Shown here piece after piece: positions 1 through 8,092 of a stretch of 35,199 bases of DNA. Within the stretch, counting starts at the first letter, position 1; each line of letters begins with the position of its first letter. The stretch spans positions 1 through 35,199 of the forward strand of contig NZ_QWVT01000047.1 of the NCBI RefSeq assembly GCF_003570705.1, given 5' to 3'. Source of the stretch: Mesobacillus zeae (GTDB taxonomy: Bacteria; Bacillota; Bacilli; Bacillales; Cytobacillaceae). Both the position numbers and the translations under genes were made by a program. The notes under the pieces are model-generated. The model was not told where the DNA came from. It made no database searches and worked only from the letters and a program-made list of their open reading frames with translations.

Positions 1-18
1 AACCAGTAAAAACTGGTT
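1..18 (-). terminator. hairpin downstream of the CbrC-like gene, possible terminator
   Basis: A perfect inverted repeat, AACCAGT with a 4-base loop and ACTGGTT, sits at the left edge about 60 bases after the stop codon of the CbrC-like gene. The bases that would show a U-tract on the minus strand lie outside the window, so the terminator role is a guess from position. Confidence 0.3.
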
Positions 19-76
19 AACCTTATAATACGAAAGCACCGTTCAGTCTAAGTCCATTATTTCACAGACTTCTATA

Positions 77-901
77 TTAAGGTAAATCTGTTGTTAATCT
101 GTGCTTTCCACAATGAAGACATTTAAATAAATGTCCAACTATATTAGAATCCAAGGCATTTTTAAAATCACCATAATCAAGATTATATTTTGATGCTTCT
201 ATTGTTAAATCACTGTGAAGCTCTGACTCTAGATGGCTAACTCCTTCGCAATCTACTATTCCTATATAAGCACAAAAATCATTACAGTGTTCTAACCAGG
301 ATATTTCTTGCCACGATAGAATTGATGGAGTTCTCAAATTAAGTTCCTCAACTTTTTTATCATCATTAAAGGAGATTGGATATTGATAATTAAAGAACAC
401 ATTATGTTCCTTCCCTGCCTTCCCAGACGCAATGCAATGAACACATATAACTTCTAAGTCACTTTCTCCATAACATCCCTCATTAAAGAAGGAACTCTCT
501 TGGTTACATACCTCACATATATCCTTAAAGTAAGATATTGTTCCACTTTCATAAACGTTAGGATGATATGTAAAATAGGGGAGCTGGTGGATAACCTTAA
601 ACTCATCTATTATGTTTTCAAGGTCAAGGAGACTAATTATTATTTTTTTCTCTTCAGTTTCCTGATATATAGATAAATTCATCATATTATCATCCAATAG
701 TTTAATTATCTTCCTTATGTTGATAATCTTGTCGTATTCAGTATCAAATGCAGTATAAACTTCTGTTTTTTTGCTTACAGCCCTCCTGAACGATTGGAAA
801 TCTTGAGCAGGTATGAGTTTAATTACCTCAGACAAGAATTTCCCTTTCTGATTATTATTCAATTCTGTAAGATCAATCTCTAATTTTAAGGTATAGGACA
901 T
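77..901 (-). CDS. CbrC-family (UPF0167) cysteine-rich protein with an N-terminal extension
   Basis: The protein has 274 residues. From about residue 107 it matches the CbrC/UPF0167 pattern: an LPYFTYHP opening, C129-x2-C132, GCYGE, C153-x2-C156, an RTPSILSWQE segment followed by W202 with C206 and C210, and a final C261-x2-C264. The paired cysteines suggest metal binding, probably zinc. Residues 1-105 are an additional charged, probably helical region that I do not recognise; typical CbrC proteins are nearer 200 residues. E. coli CbrC is linked to colicin E2 tolerance, but the biochemical role of the family is unknown to me. The start is supported by AAGGGAG eight bases before the ATG. The gene is clearly AT-richer than the purine and gat genes and lies on the 3' side of a tRNA, which suggests transfer. 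Family assignment is fairly secure; function is not. Confidence 0.75.
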   Translation of the reverse strand: MSYTLKLEIDLTELNNNQKGKFLSEVIKLIPAQDFQSFRRAVSKKTEVYTAFDTEYDKIINIRKIIKLLDDNMMNLSIYQETEEKKIIISLLDLENIIDEFKVIHQLPYFTYHPNVYESGTISYFKDICEVCNQESSFFNEGCYGESDLEVICVHCIASGKAGKEHNVFFNYQYPISFNDDKKVEELNLRTPSILSWQEISWLEHCNDFCAYIGIVDCEGVSHLESELHSDLTIEASKYNLDYGDFKNALDSNIVGHLFKCLHCGKHRLTTDLP

Positions 902-1002
902 ATATTAATCTCCCTTAGTCTGAATTATAGAATTACTTTAGAAAGTCTTTTATTATTAAATTAAGACTACCTTTTAAATTAACTTGCCAGTTAGCTGAAT
1001 AA

Positions 1003-1026
1003 GAAAAAGAGCTTCCGTAGCAACTC
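1003..1026 (-). terminator. rho-independent terminator after the HAD gene
   Basis: On the minus strand a hairpin GAGTTGC-TACG-GAAGCTC (UNCG-type tetraloop, one G-U pair and one G-A mismatch) is followed by TTTTTCTT. It lies about 45 bases beyond the HAD stop codon and ahead of the CbrC-like gene. Confidence 0.55.
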
Positions 1027-1068
1027 ATTTTGATCTTGAACTCTTGCACCCGTTCGTACAATCACTTT

Positions 1069-1845
1069 CTAAACAAATCTCTTCAACACTTTCGCAACAC
1101 CATCATTATCATTAGTATCAGTTATCTCATCTGCCATCCCTTTTAGTTCCTGTACGGCATTCAACATTGCAACAGAGTAACCAGACATTCTAAACATCTC
1201 TAAATCATTATAATCATCACCAAAAACTATAGTCTCTGATTTGTCTGCTTCATAATGACTACATAACTTTAATATTCCAGTTTCCTTTGAAACCTCTTTA
1301 TTGGTGATTTGAATTAGTTTTTGATTATCAGTCACTACAACCTTCACTTTATCTGTAAAATAGGGTTTGAAGTGTTTAAAGTCATTAAAATCCGATAGCA
1401 TAATCTTAGTTGCTTCAAGGTCGATAAGTTTGTCGTTTGTCAAAATATGTGGAATGTATCTAAGATTATAAATAGATGAATCTGTAATTTCTTTATTAGA
1501 GTACCATTTATCCTTTACCTCAAAACTAATTGTACAATGTGGGAAATTCTCCTTACAAAATTCTATTATTTCCTTTGAAAAATCTCTTGGTATCGAAGAA
1601 TGTTCTTCATATCCTATTTTATAATCGCAAACCAATGCTCCATTATAAAAAGCAAACGAACAATTATCTAATAATTCCTTAGGCAAAAAGTTTTTAACAG
1701 ACCGTGGGGGTCGTGCTGTTGCTATGATAATTTTCTTACCACTCTTGTGGCAATTTAAAACTGCATTTAGATTTCTACTTGATATTTGTTTTTTAGAATT
1801 TAATAATGTCCCATCAAGATCTAATACAACAACTTTAACAGTCAA
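1069..1845 (-). CDS. Cof-type HAD-superfamily hydrolase
   Basis: This is a HAD phosphatase of the Cof/YwpJ type (subclass IIB), which usually dephosphorylates small sugar phosphates or nucleotides in the cytoplasm. Motif I, DLDGT, is at residues 9-13 counted from the chosen start, IATARP is motif II, and GDDYNDLEM near the C-terminus is the metal-binding motif IV; the region between them is the cap domain. I place the start at the TTG at 1845 because AAGGAGGG stands ten bases upstream and motif I then falls where the family has it. The reading frame can be extended to an ATG at 1905, but neither that ATG nor the one at 1893 has a ribosome binding site. The length of 258 residues is normal for the family. 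The gene is AT-rich like its neighbour. The substrate cannot be deduced. Confidence 0.85.
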   Translation of the reverse strand: MTVKVVVLDLDGTLLNSKKQISSRNLNAVLNCHKSGKKIIIATARPPRSVKNFLPKELLDNCSFAFYNGALVCDYKIGYEEHSSIPRDFSKEIIEFCKENFPHCTISFEVKDKWYSNKEITDSSIYNLRYIPHILTNDKLIDLEATKIMLSDFNDFKHFKPYFTDKVKVVVTDNQKLIQITNKEVSKETGILKLCSHYEADKSETIVFGDDYNDLEMFRMSGYSVAMLNAVQELKGMADEITDTNDNDGVAKVLKRFV

Positions 1846-1905
1846 TTTAATAATTCCCTCCTTACCATTCTTCTCGTAGTCCAAACATTTCATAAAATAT
1901 ACCAT

Positions 1906-2207
1906 AAAAGGAAGGAATCATGACATTTATTGGACTTAACTGCCCTGTTAGTAATACCAGCACATCAACCAATATAGATTTTGACAGTAGTTTTAGCCTT
2001 ATTTTTTAATTGAATATACTTATTATCCGTCATAAAAAATGATGTCAATTGTTATGTCAAAACTCATTAAAAAGACGTAAAAGCCTTGATAAATAAAAAA
2101 AATGACGCATGCTATTCATACGTCATTTCTTATGTCATTTACTAAGAAAACACCCAAAAACGGAACTCTTCACATCCAATAGGCAGCGGTTTTATCATAA
2201 AGATTAA
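1906..2207. other. AT-rich intergenic stretch with repeated TGTCA/TGACG motifs
   Basis: No gene is visible here. The stretch contains several copies of TGTCA, TGACA, TGACG or CGTCA: TTGACA near 1981, ATGTCAA near 2042, ATGTCAAAA near 2053, an AATGACG...CGTCATT hairpin at about 2100-2128, and ATGTCATT near 2132. It separates the tRNA 3' end from the AT-rich accessory genes. Arm-type binding sites of a tyrosine recombinase are one possible reading, but no integrase gene is present in the window. Confidence 0.3.
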
Positions 2208-2281
2208 TCGGGATGACAAGAATTGAACCTTCGCCCCCTAGCACCCCATGCTAGTGCTCTGCCAAGCTGAGCTACATCCCG
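2208..2281 (-). tRNA. tRNA-Pro (anticodon GGG), weak T-arm, no encoded CCA
   Basis: A 74-base cloverleaf can be drawn. It has a perfect 7-bp acceptor stem CGGGATG/CATCCCG, a D-stem GCTC/GAGC with GG in its loop, an anticodon stem CTAGC/GCTAG around loop ATGGGGT (T33, anticodon GGG, purine 37), a 5-base variable loop and T-loop TTCAATT. C1-G72 with an unpaired A73 fits bacterial tRNA-Pro. The T-stem GAAGG/CTTGT is poor: two G-U pairs and an A-G mismatch at position 50-64. No CCA follows position 73, although many Bacillus tRNA genes encode it. It may be functional with CCA added after transcription, or a copy whose 3' half was altered by integration. Confidence 0.85.
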
Positions 2282-2306
2282 GGCGAAAAGGTTTCCTTAA
2301 TTGATT

Positions 2307-2334
2307 ATTTTATAGAGATGAAAGACTATTTCCA
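2307..2334 (-). promoter_or_regulatory. weak candidate sigma-A promoter for the tRNA
   Basis: On the minus strand TGGAAA, a 16-base spacer and TAAAAT lie 26 bases upstream of the tRNA. The match to consensus is only moderate. Support comes from position, because the gatB terminator separates the tRNA from the gat operon. Confidence 0.3.
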
Positions 2335-2450
2335 TTCACTCTTCCTTTCTGATTCTTGCTTTTTTCCCAAGTGCCACAGCAAACTTTAATCCTCTGTCGA
2401 AATCTCTTAAAAGCTCCTTCTTTCCCGGGAAATAGACGGCATGTATATAC

Positions 2451-2478
2451 AAAAGCCGACGGAAATTCCGCCGGCTTT
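2451..2478 (-). terminator. rho-independent terminator of the gatCAB operon
   Basis: An 11-bp stem AAAGCCGGCGG/CCGTCGGCTTT (one G-U pair) with a 5-base loop is followed by a short T-run on the minus strand. It begins about seven bases after the gatB stop codon. Confidence 0.85.
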
Positions 2479-2484
2479 CTCGTT

Positions 2485-3912
2485 CTATCTTTTTTGTAGC
2501 TCAGCCGCAAGCAGTTTGTTGACTAACGGCGGATTCGCCTGGCCTTTTGTCGCTTTCATAATCTGGCCAACAAGGAAACCTTTAGCTTTTTCTTTTCCAC
2601 TCTTAAAGTCTTCGATAGACTGCGGATTTTGGTCAAGGATTTCATTGATGATTTTCAGCAGGGCGCCTTCATCGGAAATTTGGACAAGTCCTTTTTCCTT
2701 GACGATTTGTGCCGCATCTCCGCCACTTTCAATCAGTTCCTTGAAGACAGTTTTCGCAATCTTAGAGGAAATCGTGCCATCCCCAACCAGCTTGATCAGT
2801 CCCGCCAGCCCTTCAGGCGTCAACGGAATGTCATGAAGTTCTTTACCTTCGGCGTTCAGGAATGCAGACACTTCCCCCATCAGCCAGTTCGATGCTTGCT
2901 TTGCATCCGCGCCTGCTGCCACGCACTGTTCAAAGAAATCAGCCATTTCCTTTGTCACTGTCAGGACATTAGCATCATACGATGGCAAGCCCATCTCTTC
3001 GATGTAGCGCTTTTTACGAGCATCTGGCAACTCGGGAATTTCCGCGCGAACTCTCTCTTTCCACTCCTCGTCAATGAAGATGTCCATCAGGTCGGGCTCA
3101 GGAAAATAGCGGTAATCCTCTGACCCTTCCTTTACGCGCATCAGCAAAGTTGTGCCTGTGGCTTCATCGAAACGGCGTGTTTCCTGCCTGATTTCCCCGC
3201 CGGTATCAAGAATCTCTGCCTGGCGTTTCACTTCATGCTCAAGACCTTTGCGGACAAAGTTGAAGGAGTTCAGGTTCTTAAGCTCTGTCTTTGTTCCGAA
3301 TTCCTTTTGTCCAACAGGGCGAAGTGAAATGTTCGCGTCGCAGCGGAGCGAGCCTTCCTCCATTTTGCAGTCGGATACGCCTGTATACTGGATGATAGAT
3401 TTCAGCTTTTCAAGATACGCGTAAGCTTCCTCAGGAGAACTGATATCAGGCTCGGAAACGATTTCGACAAGCGGCGTTCCCTGGCGATTATAGTCGACAA
3501 GCGAGTAGCCCTTCCCGTGTGTCAGCTTGCCGGCATCCTCTTCCATATGGATACGGGTAATGCCGATTTTCTTTTTCTTGCCGTCCACTTCAATTTCAAT
3601 CCAGCCATGCTCGCCTATCGGCTTATCGAACTGGGAAATCTGGTACGCCTTAGGATTATCCGGGTAAAAATAGTTCTTGCGGTCAAACTTCGTATGCGAA
3701 GCTACCTCACAGTTCAGCGCCAGGCATGCTTTCATCGCGTAGTCGACTGCCTTTTCGTTCACTACCGGCAGTACGCCAGGGTATCCAAGGTCGATGACGG
3801 AAGTATTGCTGTTCGGCTCGGCACCGAAATGGTTCGGACTTGCTGAAAAGATTTTTGAGTTTGTCTTCAGCTCAACATGGACTTCAAGTCCAATCACTGT
3901 TTCATAGTTCAT
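2485..3912 (-). CDS. gatB: Asp-tRNA(Asn)/Glu-tRNA(Gln) amidotransferase subunit B
   Basis: GatB is the subunit that binds the misacylated tRNA and activates its side chain with ATP. Ammonia from GatA then converts Glu-tRNA(Gln) to Gln-tRNA(Gln), or Asp-tRNA(Asn) to Asn-tRNA(Asn). The start [15 protein letters not shown] is the family signature. The catalytic cradle fills the first two thirds, and a YqeY-like tail domain follows, ending in [18 protein letters not shown] chose the ATG at 3912 (475 residues) because AAGGGG is eight bases upstream and family proteins start there; a GTG at 3921 abuts the same site and is unlikely. It is the last gene of gatCAB, 12 bases after gatA, and is followed at once by a terminator. 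Confidence 0.97.
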   Translation of the reverse strand: MNYETVIGLEVHVELKTNSKIFSASPNHFGAEPNSNTSVIDLGYPGVLPVVNEKAVDYAMKACLALNCEVASHTKFDRKNYFYPDNPKAYQISQFDKPIGEHGWIEIEVDGKKKKIGITRIHMEEDAGKLTHGKGYSLVDYNRQGTPLVEIVSEPDISSPEEAYAYLEKLKSIIQYTGVSDCKMEEGSLRCDANISLRPVGQKEFGTKTELKNLNSFNFVRKGLEHEVKRQAEILDTGGEIRQETRRFDEATGTTLLMRVKEGSEDYRYFPEPDLMDIFIDEEWKERVRAEIPELPDARKKRYIEEMGLPSYDANVLTVTKEMADFFEQCVAAGADAKQASNWLMGEVSAFLNAEGKELHDIPLTPEGLAGLIKLVGDGTISSKIAKTVFKELIESGGDAAQIVKEKGLVQISDEGALLKIINEILDQNPQSIEDFKSGKEKAKGFLVGQIMKATKGQANPPLVNKLLAAELQKR

Positions 3913-3924
3913 TTTTTTCACCCC

Positions 3925-5376
3925 TTACAGTTGTGGTTTTTGTTTATGGAAATCCGTCGCCTGCTCGAATGCGTGAGCGGCACGGTATACAGATGATTCG
4001 TCAAAATGCTTACCGATAATTTGCAAGCCTAGCGGCAATCCTGCTGCAAAGCCGCATGGTACTGAAATCGCAGGGACACCAGCAAGGTTCATCGGGATGG
4101 TTAAAATATCGTTTGCATACATGGTCATTGGATCGCTTGTGTTCTCGCCGATTTTGAACGCTGGAGTCGGGGTTGTCGGCCCGACAATGACATCGTATTT
4201 CGCCAGAACGTCGTCAAAATCTTTCTTGATAAGCGTCCGGACTTTCTGCGCTTTTTTATAATAGGCATCGTAATAGCCTGAGCTGAGCGCAAATGTACCA
4301 AGCATGATTCGGCGCTTCACTTCGTCTCCGAAGCCTTCCGCCCTTGTCTTTTTATACATATCAATCAAATTCTCTGCGTCCGGGGTCCGGTAGCCGTAAC
4401 GCACACCGTCAAAGCGGGAAAGGTTCGCTGAAGCTTCTGATGAAGATAGCAGATAGTAAGTTGCAAGCGCATATTTGGAATGCGGCAAGGACACCTCTTC
4501 CCACTCTGCTCCAAGATTCTCAAGCACCTTCAAAGCATCAAGCACTGACTGCTTTGCTTCAGGACTGACTCCTTCGCCAAGGTATTCTTTTGGTACAGCA
4601 ATTTTCATTCCTTTAACGTCGCCTGTCAAAGCGCTCGCATAATCCGGGATGGAAACATTGGCAGACGTGGAATCCATCCGGTCATGTCCTGCAATTGCGC
4701 CGAGAAGTGCCGCATTGTCTTCAACCGTATTGGTGATCGGTCCGATCTGGTCAAGCGATGAGGCAAATGCGACAAGGCCGTAGCGTGACACAAGGCCATA
4801 CGTCGGTTTCATCCCGACAACTCCGCAGAAAGAAGCCGGCTGGCGGATGCTGCCGCCTGTATCCGAACCAAGCGAGAACGGAACTTCGCCTGCCGCCACA
4901 CTCGTGGCGGAAGCCCCTGACGATCCGCCCGGGACTGTTTCGAGATTCCATGGGTTAAACGTTTTTTGGAAGCCTGAGTTTTCATTCGAGGATCCCATTG
5001 CAAATTCATCCATATTCAGTTTGCCAATCGTGATGGTATCGGCTTTGTGCAGTTTGTCCATGACCGTTGCATTATAAATAGGATCAAAGTTTTCGAGAAT
5101 TTTACTCGCGCAGGTTGTCCGCAAGTTTTTTGTGACGATGTTGTCTTTTATCCCGATTGGCATCCCGAAAAGACTGCCTTCTTCTTTCCCCAGTTTTTCA
5201 TCAAGTGCCACTGCTTTAAGGCGGGCTTGTTCCTCATCAAGTGTCAGGAATGCCTGAACCTTGCCGTCGACCTCGCTGATCCGCTTGAATGAAGCATCCA
5301 CAAGGTCGGAAACATTGATTTCTTTTTTATGTAATAAGGCTTGAAGCTCTGATACCTTATGGTCAAATAAGCTCAT
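3925..5376 (-). CDS. gatA: Asp-tRNA(Asn)/Glu-tRNA(Gln) amidotransferase subunit A
   Basis: GatA is the glutaminase subunit of the amidotransferase and belongs to the amidase-signature family. It releases ammonia from glutamine and channels it to GatB. The Ser-cisSer-Lys triad is visible: K77 in PIGIKDN, S152 in the glycine/serine-rich GGSSGAS segment, and S176 in [11 protein letters not shown]. The length of 483 residues agrees with B. subtilis GatA (about 485). The start ATG has AGAAGGAGAT just upstream. It is the middle gene of the operon, 15 bases after gatC and 12 before gatB, which suits the obligate heterotrimer. Confidence 0.97.
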   Translation of the reverse strand: MSLFDHKVSELQALLHKKEINVSDLVDASFKRISEVDGKVQAFLTLDEEQARLKAVALDEKLGKEEGSLFGMPIGIKDNIVTKNLRTTCASKILENFDPIYNATVMDKLHKADTITIGKLNMDEFAMGSSNENSGFQKTFNPWNLETVPGGSSGASATSVAAGEVPFSLGSDTGGSIRQPASFCGVVGMKPTYGLVSRYGLVAFASSLDQIGPITNTVEDNAALLGAIAGHDRMDSTSANVSIPDYASALTGDVKGMKIAVPKEYLGEGVSPEAKQSVLDALKVLENLGAEWEEVSLPHSKYALATYYLLSSSEASANLSRFDGVRYGYRTPDAENLIDMYKKTRAEGFGDEVKRRIMLGTFALSSGYYDAYYKKAQKVRTLIKKDFDDVLAKYDVIVGPTTPTPAFKIGENTSDPMTMYANDILTIPMNLAGVPAISVPCGFAAGLPLGLQIIGKHFDESSVYRAAHAFEQATDFHKQKPQL

Positions 5377-5391
5377 ATCTCCTTCTCCTTT

Positions 5392-5682
5392 CTATTCGAT
5401 AATGGCCGGTACTTTAATCTGGCCGTCCTGGTTTTCAGGTGTGTTTTTCAGCACTTCATCACGTGGAAGCCCCATTACCGCTTCGTCCGCGCGAAGAACG
5501 TTCCTAATATCGAGCACATGGGAAGTCGGTTCCACATTTTCTGTGTCGAGTTCGTTCAGCTGCTCGGCAAATGTGATAATCTTATCAAGCTGTTCCGTGA
5601 ACATGTGGGCCTCTTCCTCTGTGATGGCGAGCCTGGCCAGGTGCGCAGCATGCTTCACTTGTTCTTCCGATATTCTTGACAT
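5392..5682 (-). CDS. gatC: Asp-tRNA(Asn)/Glu-tRNA(Gln) amidotransferase subunit C
   Basis: GatC is the small subunit that wraps around the GatA-GatB interface and stabilises the heterotrimer. The 96-residue product shows the family features: an N-terminal helix [20 protein letters not shown], a middle segment [16 protein letters not shown], and a C-terminal FKVPAIIE-like end, here IKVPAIIE. The start ATG follows TGGAGGTGG. It is the first gene of gatCAB, with a candidate promoter 46 bases upstream. Confidence 0.96.
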   Translation of the reverse strand: MSRISEEQVKHAAHLARLAITEEEAHMFTEQLDKIITFAEQLNELDTENVEPTSHVLDIRNVLRADEAVMGLPRDEVLKNTPENQDGQIKVPAIIE

Positions 5683-5727
5683 AAAAATCCACCTCCATTA
5701 AGTATTCGCAAAAAGACAATAATATTG

Positions 5728-5757
5728 ATAATAGCAAACTTTTTTACTTTAAAGCAA
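5728..5757 (-). promoter_or_regulatory. candidate sigma-A promoter of gatCAB
   Basis: On the minus strand TTGCTT, an 18-base spacer and TATTAT are seen, with TGC directly before the -10 (extended -10). Transcription would start about 40 bases ahead of gatC. No other clear promoter is visible between gatC and the preceding terminator. Confidence 0.45.
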
Positions 5758-5820
5758 TACGATTTAGGATGCTATAGCTATTTTAACATGACACTTGCAG
5801 CTGTTGGGCTCCCAGAAGAA

Positions 5821-5843
5821 AAACCTCCGGAAATACCGGAGGC
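5821..5843 (-). terminator. rho-independent terminator of the YueI-like gene
   Basis: The minus strand reads GCCTCCGG, a short loop and CCGGAGG followed by TTTTTCTTC. The stem starts directly after the stop codon of the YueI-like gene. Confidence 0.85.
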
Positions 5844-6293
5844 TTATCTGTCATTTCCGAAAAGCTTCTTTTTTATCTGCGAGAACACTCCATCGTCCTC
5901 TTTCTCGGGAACAGGTTGAGGCCCTTTCTTTTCGATAAAAATATCCTCTTTATCGATGGCATGGTCATGCGCCAGGACTAGCCCAAGATCGGAATCATGT
6001 TCCTTGTTCGTAACCATCGTATAGGCAATATCCTTTTTTTTCGCTGCTTCGATGTACTTTGCAAAAACGGAATACGTCATGTTGCCGTTCAAATAGAGAT
6101 GGGCTGTTCGGTTTTCTTCCATCAGCCTTTCGACCTCTGGCTCGACATTCTTCGCCGCGACCTGTGCCTGGGTGAGCGCCACCACAACTCTTTCCCGAAT
6201 GGTACCAAGAAAGCGCCGCCTTTCATCAGGCTTTGTTTCTTTTGCTCCGTGGATGCCTTGCTGCAAATAATCGTCCACACTGTTGTTTCCCAT
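5844..6293 (-). CDS. yueI: YueI-like DUF1694 family protein
   Basis: The 149-residue protein resembles B. subtilis YueI (DUF1694) over residues 1-120: a VDDYLQQGIHGAKETKPDERRRFLG-type opening split across residues 5-30, a central VALTQAQV, the LYLNGNM strand and LGLVLAHDHAIDKEDIFI. The fold is probably a small alpha/beta domain related to ribosomal L7Ae-type proteins, which I infer from the pattern of helices and strands. No biochemical function is known to me. The tail from about 122 (KKGPQPVPEKEDD...) is low-complexity and charged. The ATG is preceded by GTGGGGTG. It stands alone between the aceA terminator and its own terminator. Confidence 0.8.
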   Translation of the reverse strand: MGNNSVDDYLQQGIHGAKETKPDERRRFLGTIRERVVVALTQAQVAAKNVEPEVERLMEENRTAHLYLNGNMTYSVFAKYIEAAKKKDIAYTMVTNKEHDSDLGLVLAHDHAIDKEDIFIEKKGPQPVPEKEDDGVFSQIKKKLFGNDR

Positions 6294-6366
6294 GGTATCA
6301 CCCCACTTTTACTATATGACATCTGCACTTTTCACGTGCCAGTTTAAGCATAACCTATCTGGAGAT

Positions 6367-6394
6367 AAAAAAACCTCCTCTTTAAAAGAGAAGG
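6367..6394 (-). terminator. rho-independent terminator of aceA
   Basis: On the minus strand CCTTCTCTTT pairs with AAAGAGGAGG (one G-U pair, near-palindromic, very short loop) and is followed by a run of seven T. It lies 91 bases beyond the aceA stop codon. Confidence 0.75.
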
Positions 6395-6484
6395 CCAAAG
6401 TAGGAGTAGGTGAAAGAATCAAACAGTCATTGCTGGTGACAATGAACGTCCGGTGCTGCTGCGTTAATATGGCAAAGTTCCCGG

Positions 6485-7768
6485 TTACTTTGCTGCAGTG
6501 AATTGCTCTTCTTCGGTTGACCCTTTAAGAGCAGTCGTCGAAGATGTTCCGCCGGTGATCACCATGGATACCTGGTCAAAATAACCCGTACCGACTTCAC
6601 GCTGGTGCCTTGTAGCCGTGTAGCCATGCTGTTCGCTGTCAAACTCCGCCTGCTGCAGTTCGGAGTAGGCAGCCATTCCGCGGTCGCGGTAGCCTCTAGC
6701 AAGCTCGAACATGCTATGGTTCAGAGCGTGGAAGCCTGCAAGTGTGACAAACTGGAACTTGTAGCCCATCTTTCCAAGCTCAACCTGGAACTTGGCAATC
6801 GTTTCGTCATCAAGCTTCTTCTTCCAGTTGAAGGAAGGTGAGCAGTTATAGGCAAGAAGTTTCCCAGGGAACTTTTCATGGATGGCCTCGGCGAAACGGC
6901 GCGCTTCGTCGATATTTGGCTCTGATGTCTCACACCAGATCAAGTCGGCATAAGGTGCGTAGGAAAGGCCGCGCGCAATCGCCTGGTCAAGGCCTGCGGT
7001 TGTGCGGAAGAAGCCTTCCGGTGTGCGTTCCCCTGTTATAAATGGAGCGTCAGTCGGGTCGACATCGCTTGTAATCAGGTCAGCAGCATTGGCATCGGTA
7101 CGGGCAATGACAAGGGTTGGAACGCCCATGACGTCTGCAGCAAGGCGGGCCGAGATTAAGTTCCGTACGGCTGTTTGAGTCGGCAGCAGCACTTTTCCAC
7201 CAAGGTGGCCGCATTTCTTTTCAGAGGAAAGCTGATCCTCAAAGTGGACACCTGCTGCTCCAGATTCAATCATGCCTTTCATCAGTTCGAACACATTAAG
7301 CTGGCCGCCAAATCCTGCTTCGGCATCGGCAACAATCGGAGCAAACCAGTCAACGGAATTATCGCCTTCTGAATGAGTGATCTGGTCGGCACGTTGGAGC
7401 GCTTGATTGATGCGCTTAACCACTGCCGGCACGCTGTTTGCCGGATACAGGCTCTGGTCAGGATACATATGGCCGGAAAGGTTAGCGTCAGCAGCAACTT
7501 GCCAGCCGCTTAAGTAGATGGCTTTCAAGCCTGCTTTCACCTGCTGGACCGCCTGGTTGCCAGTAAGTGCTCCAAGCGCATTAACGAAATCCTCTTCATT
7601 GATTAACTGCCAAAGCTTCTCAGCGCCGCGGCGGGCGAGTGTGTGCTCAATGTCAACGGATCCGCGAAGCTTGATAACCTCTTCTGCCGAATACGGCCTT
7701 TCAATGCCTTTCCAACGTTGATCCATTTCCCAGTTTTCCTGCAATTGCTTCACTCTTGCATCTGTCAT
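6485..7768 (-). CDS. aceA: isocitrate lyase
   Basis: The enzyme splits isocitrate into glyoxylate and succinate, the first step of the glyoxylate shunt used for growth on acetate or fatty acids. The 427-residue length suits the short bacterial class. The catalytic signature KKCGH is at residues 184-188 with nucleophile C186. Substrate and Mg ligands are recognisable in [10 protein letters not shown] near 87-96 and in [10 protein letters not shown] near 146-155. AGGAGG stands 12 bases before the ATG. It is monocistronic, with its own promoter, a leader of over 100 bases and its own terminator. No malate synthase gene is adjacent, so the partner enzyme must lie outside the window if the shunt is complete. 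Confidence 0.97.
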   Translation of the reverse strand: MTDARVKQLQENWEMDQRWKGIERPYSAEEVIKLRGSVDIEHTLARRGAEKLWQLINEEDFVNALGALTGNQAVQQVKAGLKAIYLSGWQVAADANLSGHMYPDQSLYPANSVPAVVKRINQALQRADQITHSEGDNSVDWFAPIVADAEAGFGGQLNVFELMKGMIESGAAGVHFEDQLSSEKKCGHLGGKVLLPTQTAVRNLISARLAADVMGVPTLVIARTDANAADLITSDVDPTDAPFITGERTPEGFFRTTAGLDQAIARGLSYAPYADLIWCETSEPNIDEARRFAEAIHEKFPGKLLAYNCSPSFNWKKKLDDETIAKFQVELGKMGYKFQFVTLAGFHALNHSMFELARGYRDRGMAAYSELQQAEFDSEQHGYTATRHQREVGTGYFDQVSMVITGGTSSTTALKGSTEEEQFTAAK

Positions 7769-7890
7769 GTTTGCTAATTCCTCCTGTCAATTTAGTAATC
7801 TAGCGATTTTTTAGTTTCCTCTTTTGGCGGAAACCATAAAACCACTAATCCTCTGTATGTTATAATACAGTTGCTTTTGTTCACATTTGT

Positions 7891-7919
7891 ATTATATAAC
7901 AGCATTTACAAAATGCAAA
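7891..7919 (-). promoter_or_regulatory. sigma-A promoter of aceA
   Basis: On the minus strand TTTGCA, a 17-base spacer and TATAAT are present. The predicted start gives a leader of about 115 bases. Within the leader GTTTCC and GGAAAC (about 7814-7834) can form a 6-bp hairpin. A second TATAAC-like box lies near 7860. Confidence 0.55.
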
Positions 7920-7961
7920 TACTTTTAATGGATTTTTCTGAATATTTTTTCGACATTTTTT

Positions 7962-8010
7962 GGGGTCAGGCGTGCTTTATCTTAATAAAGCGTGCCTGAC
8001 CCCCTTTTTT
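7962..8010 (+). repeat. long GGGGTCAGGC palindrome with flanking T-runs, dispersed-repeat-like
   Basis: GGGGTCAGGC-GT-GCTTTAT, loop CTTA, then ATAAAGC-GT-GCCTGACCCC forms a 19-bp stem whose only irregularity is a tandem G-U pair. TTTTTT follows on the plus strand, so it could terminate plus-strand transcription, yet no plus-strand gene precedes it. T-runs occur on both sides. The isolated position between two minus-strand genes, each with its own signals, suits a mobile palindromic element (REP-like) better than a gene's terminator. It lies about 45 bases upstream of the aceA -35 box. Confidence 0.6.
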
Positions 8011-8046
8011 GCGTTATTGTGGTGAAGCTTCTTAACGCCTTTCATG

Positions 8047-8080
8047 AAAAAAGCCCCTTTCCGCAGTGGGAAAGGAGCTT
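8047..8080 (-). terminator. rho-independent terminator of rocA
   Basis: On the minus strand AAGCTCCTTTCC and GGAAAGGGGCTT pair around a 6-base loop and are followed by TTTTT. The hairpin begins 12 bases after the rocA stop codon. A smaller palindrome CTAATCAAAAGATTAG spans the stop codon itself. Confidence 0.9.
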
Positions 8081-8092
8081 CTAATCTTTTGA

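Noticed and set aside
1846-1905. Longer HAD protein starting at 1905
   Set aside because: Neither upstream ATG has a ribosome binding site, while the TTG at 1845 has AAGGAGGG at a suitable distance.
2310-2510. A 66-codon minus-strand open frame between gatB and the tRNA
   Set aside because: It overlaps the gatB end and spans the gatB terminator, has no ribosome binding site and no recognisable domain.
7962-8010. Terminator of rocA or aceA
   Set aside because: The T-run faces the plus strand, rocA already has a good terminator at 8047-8080, and aceA is transcribed away from it.
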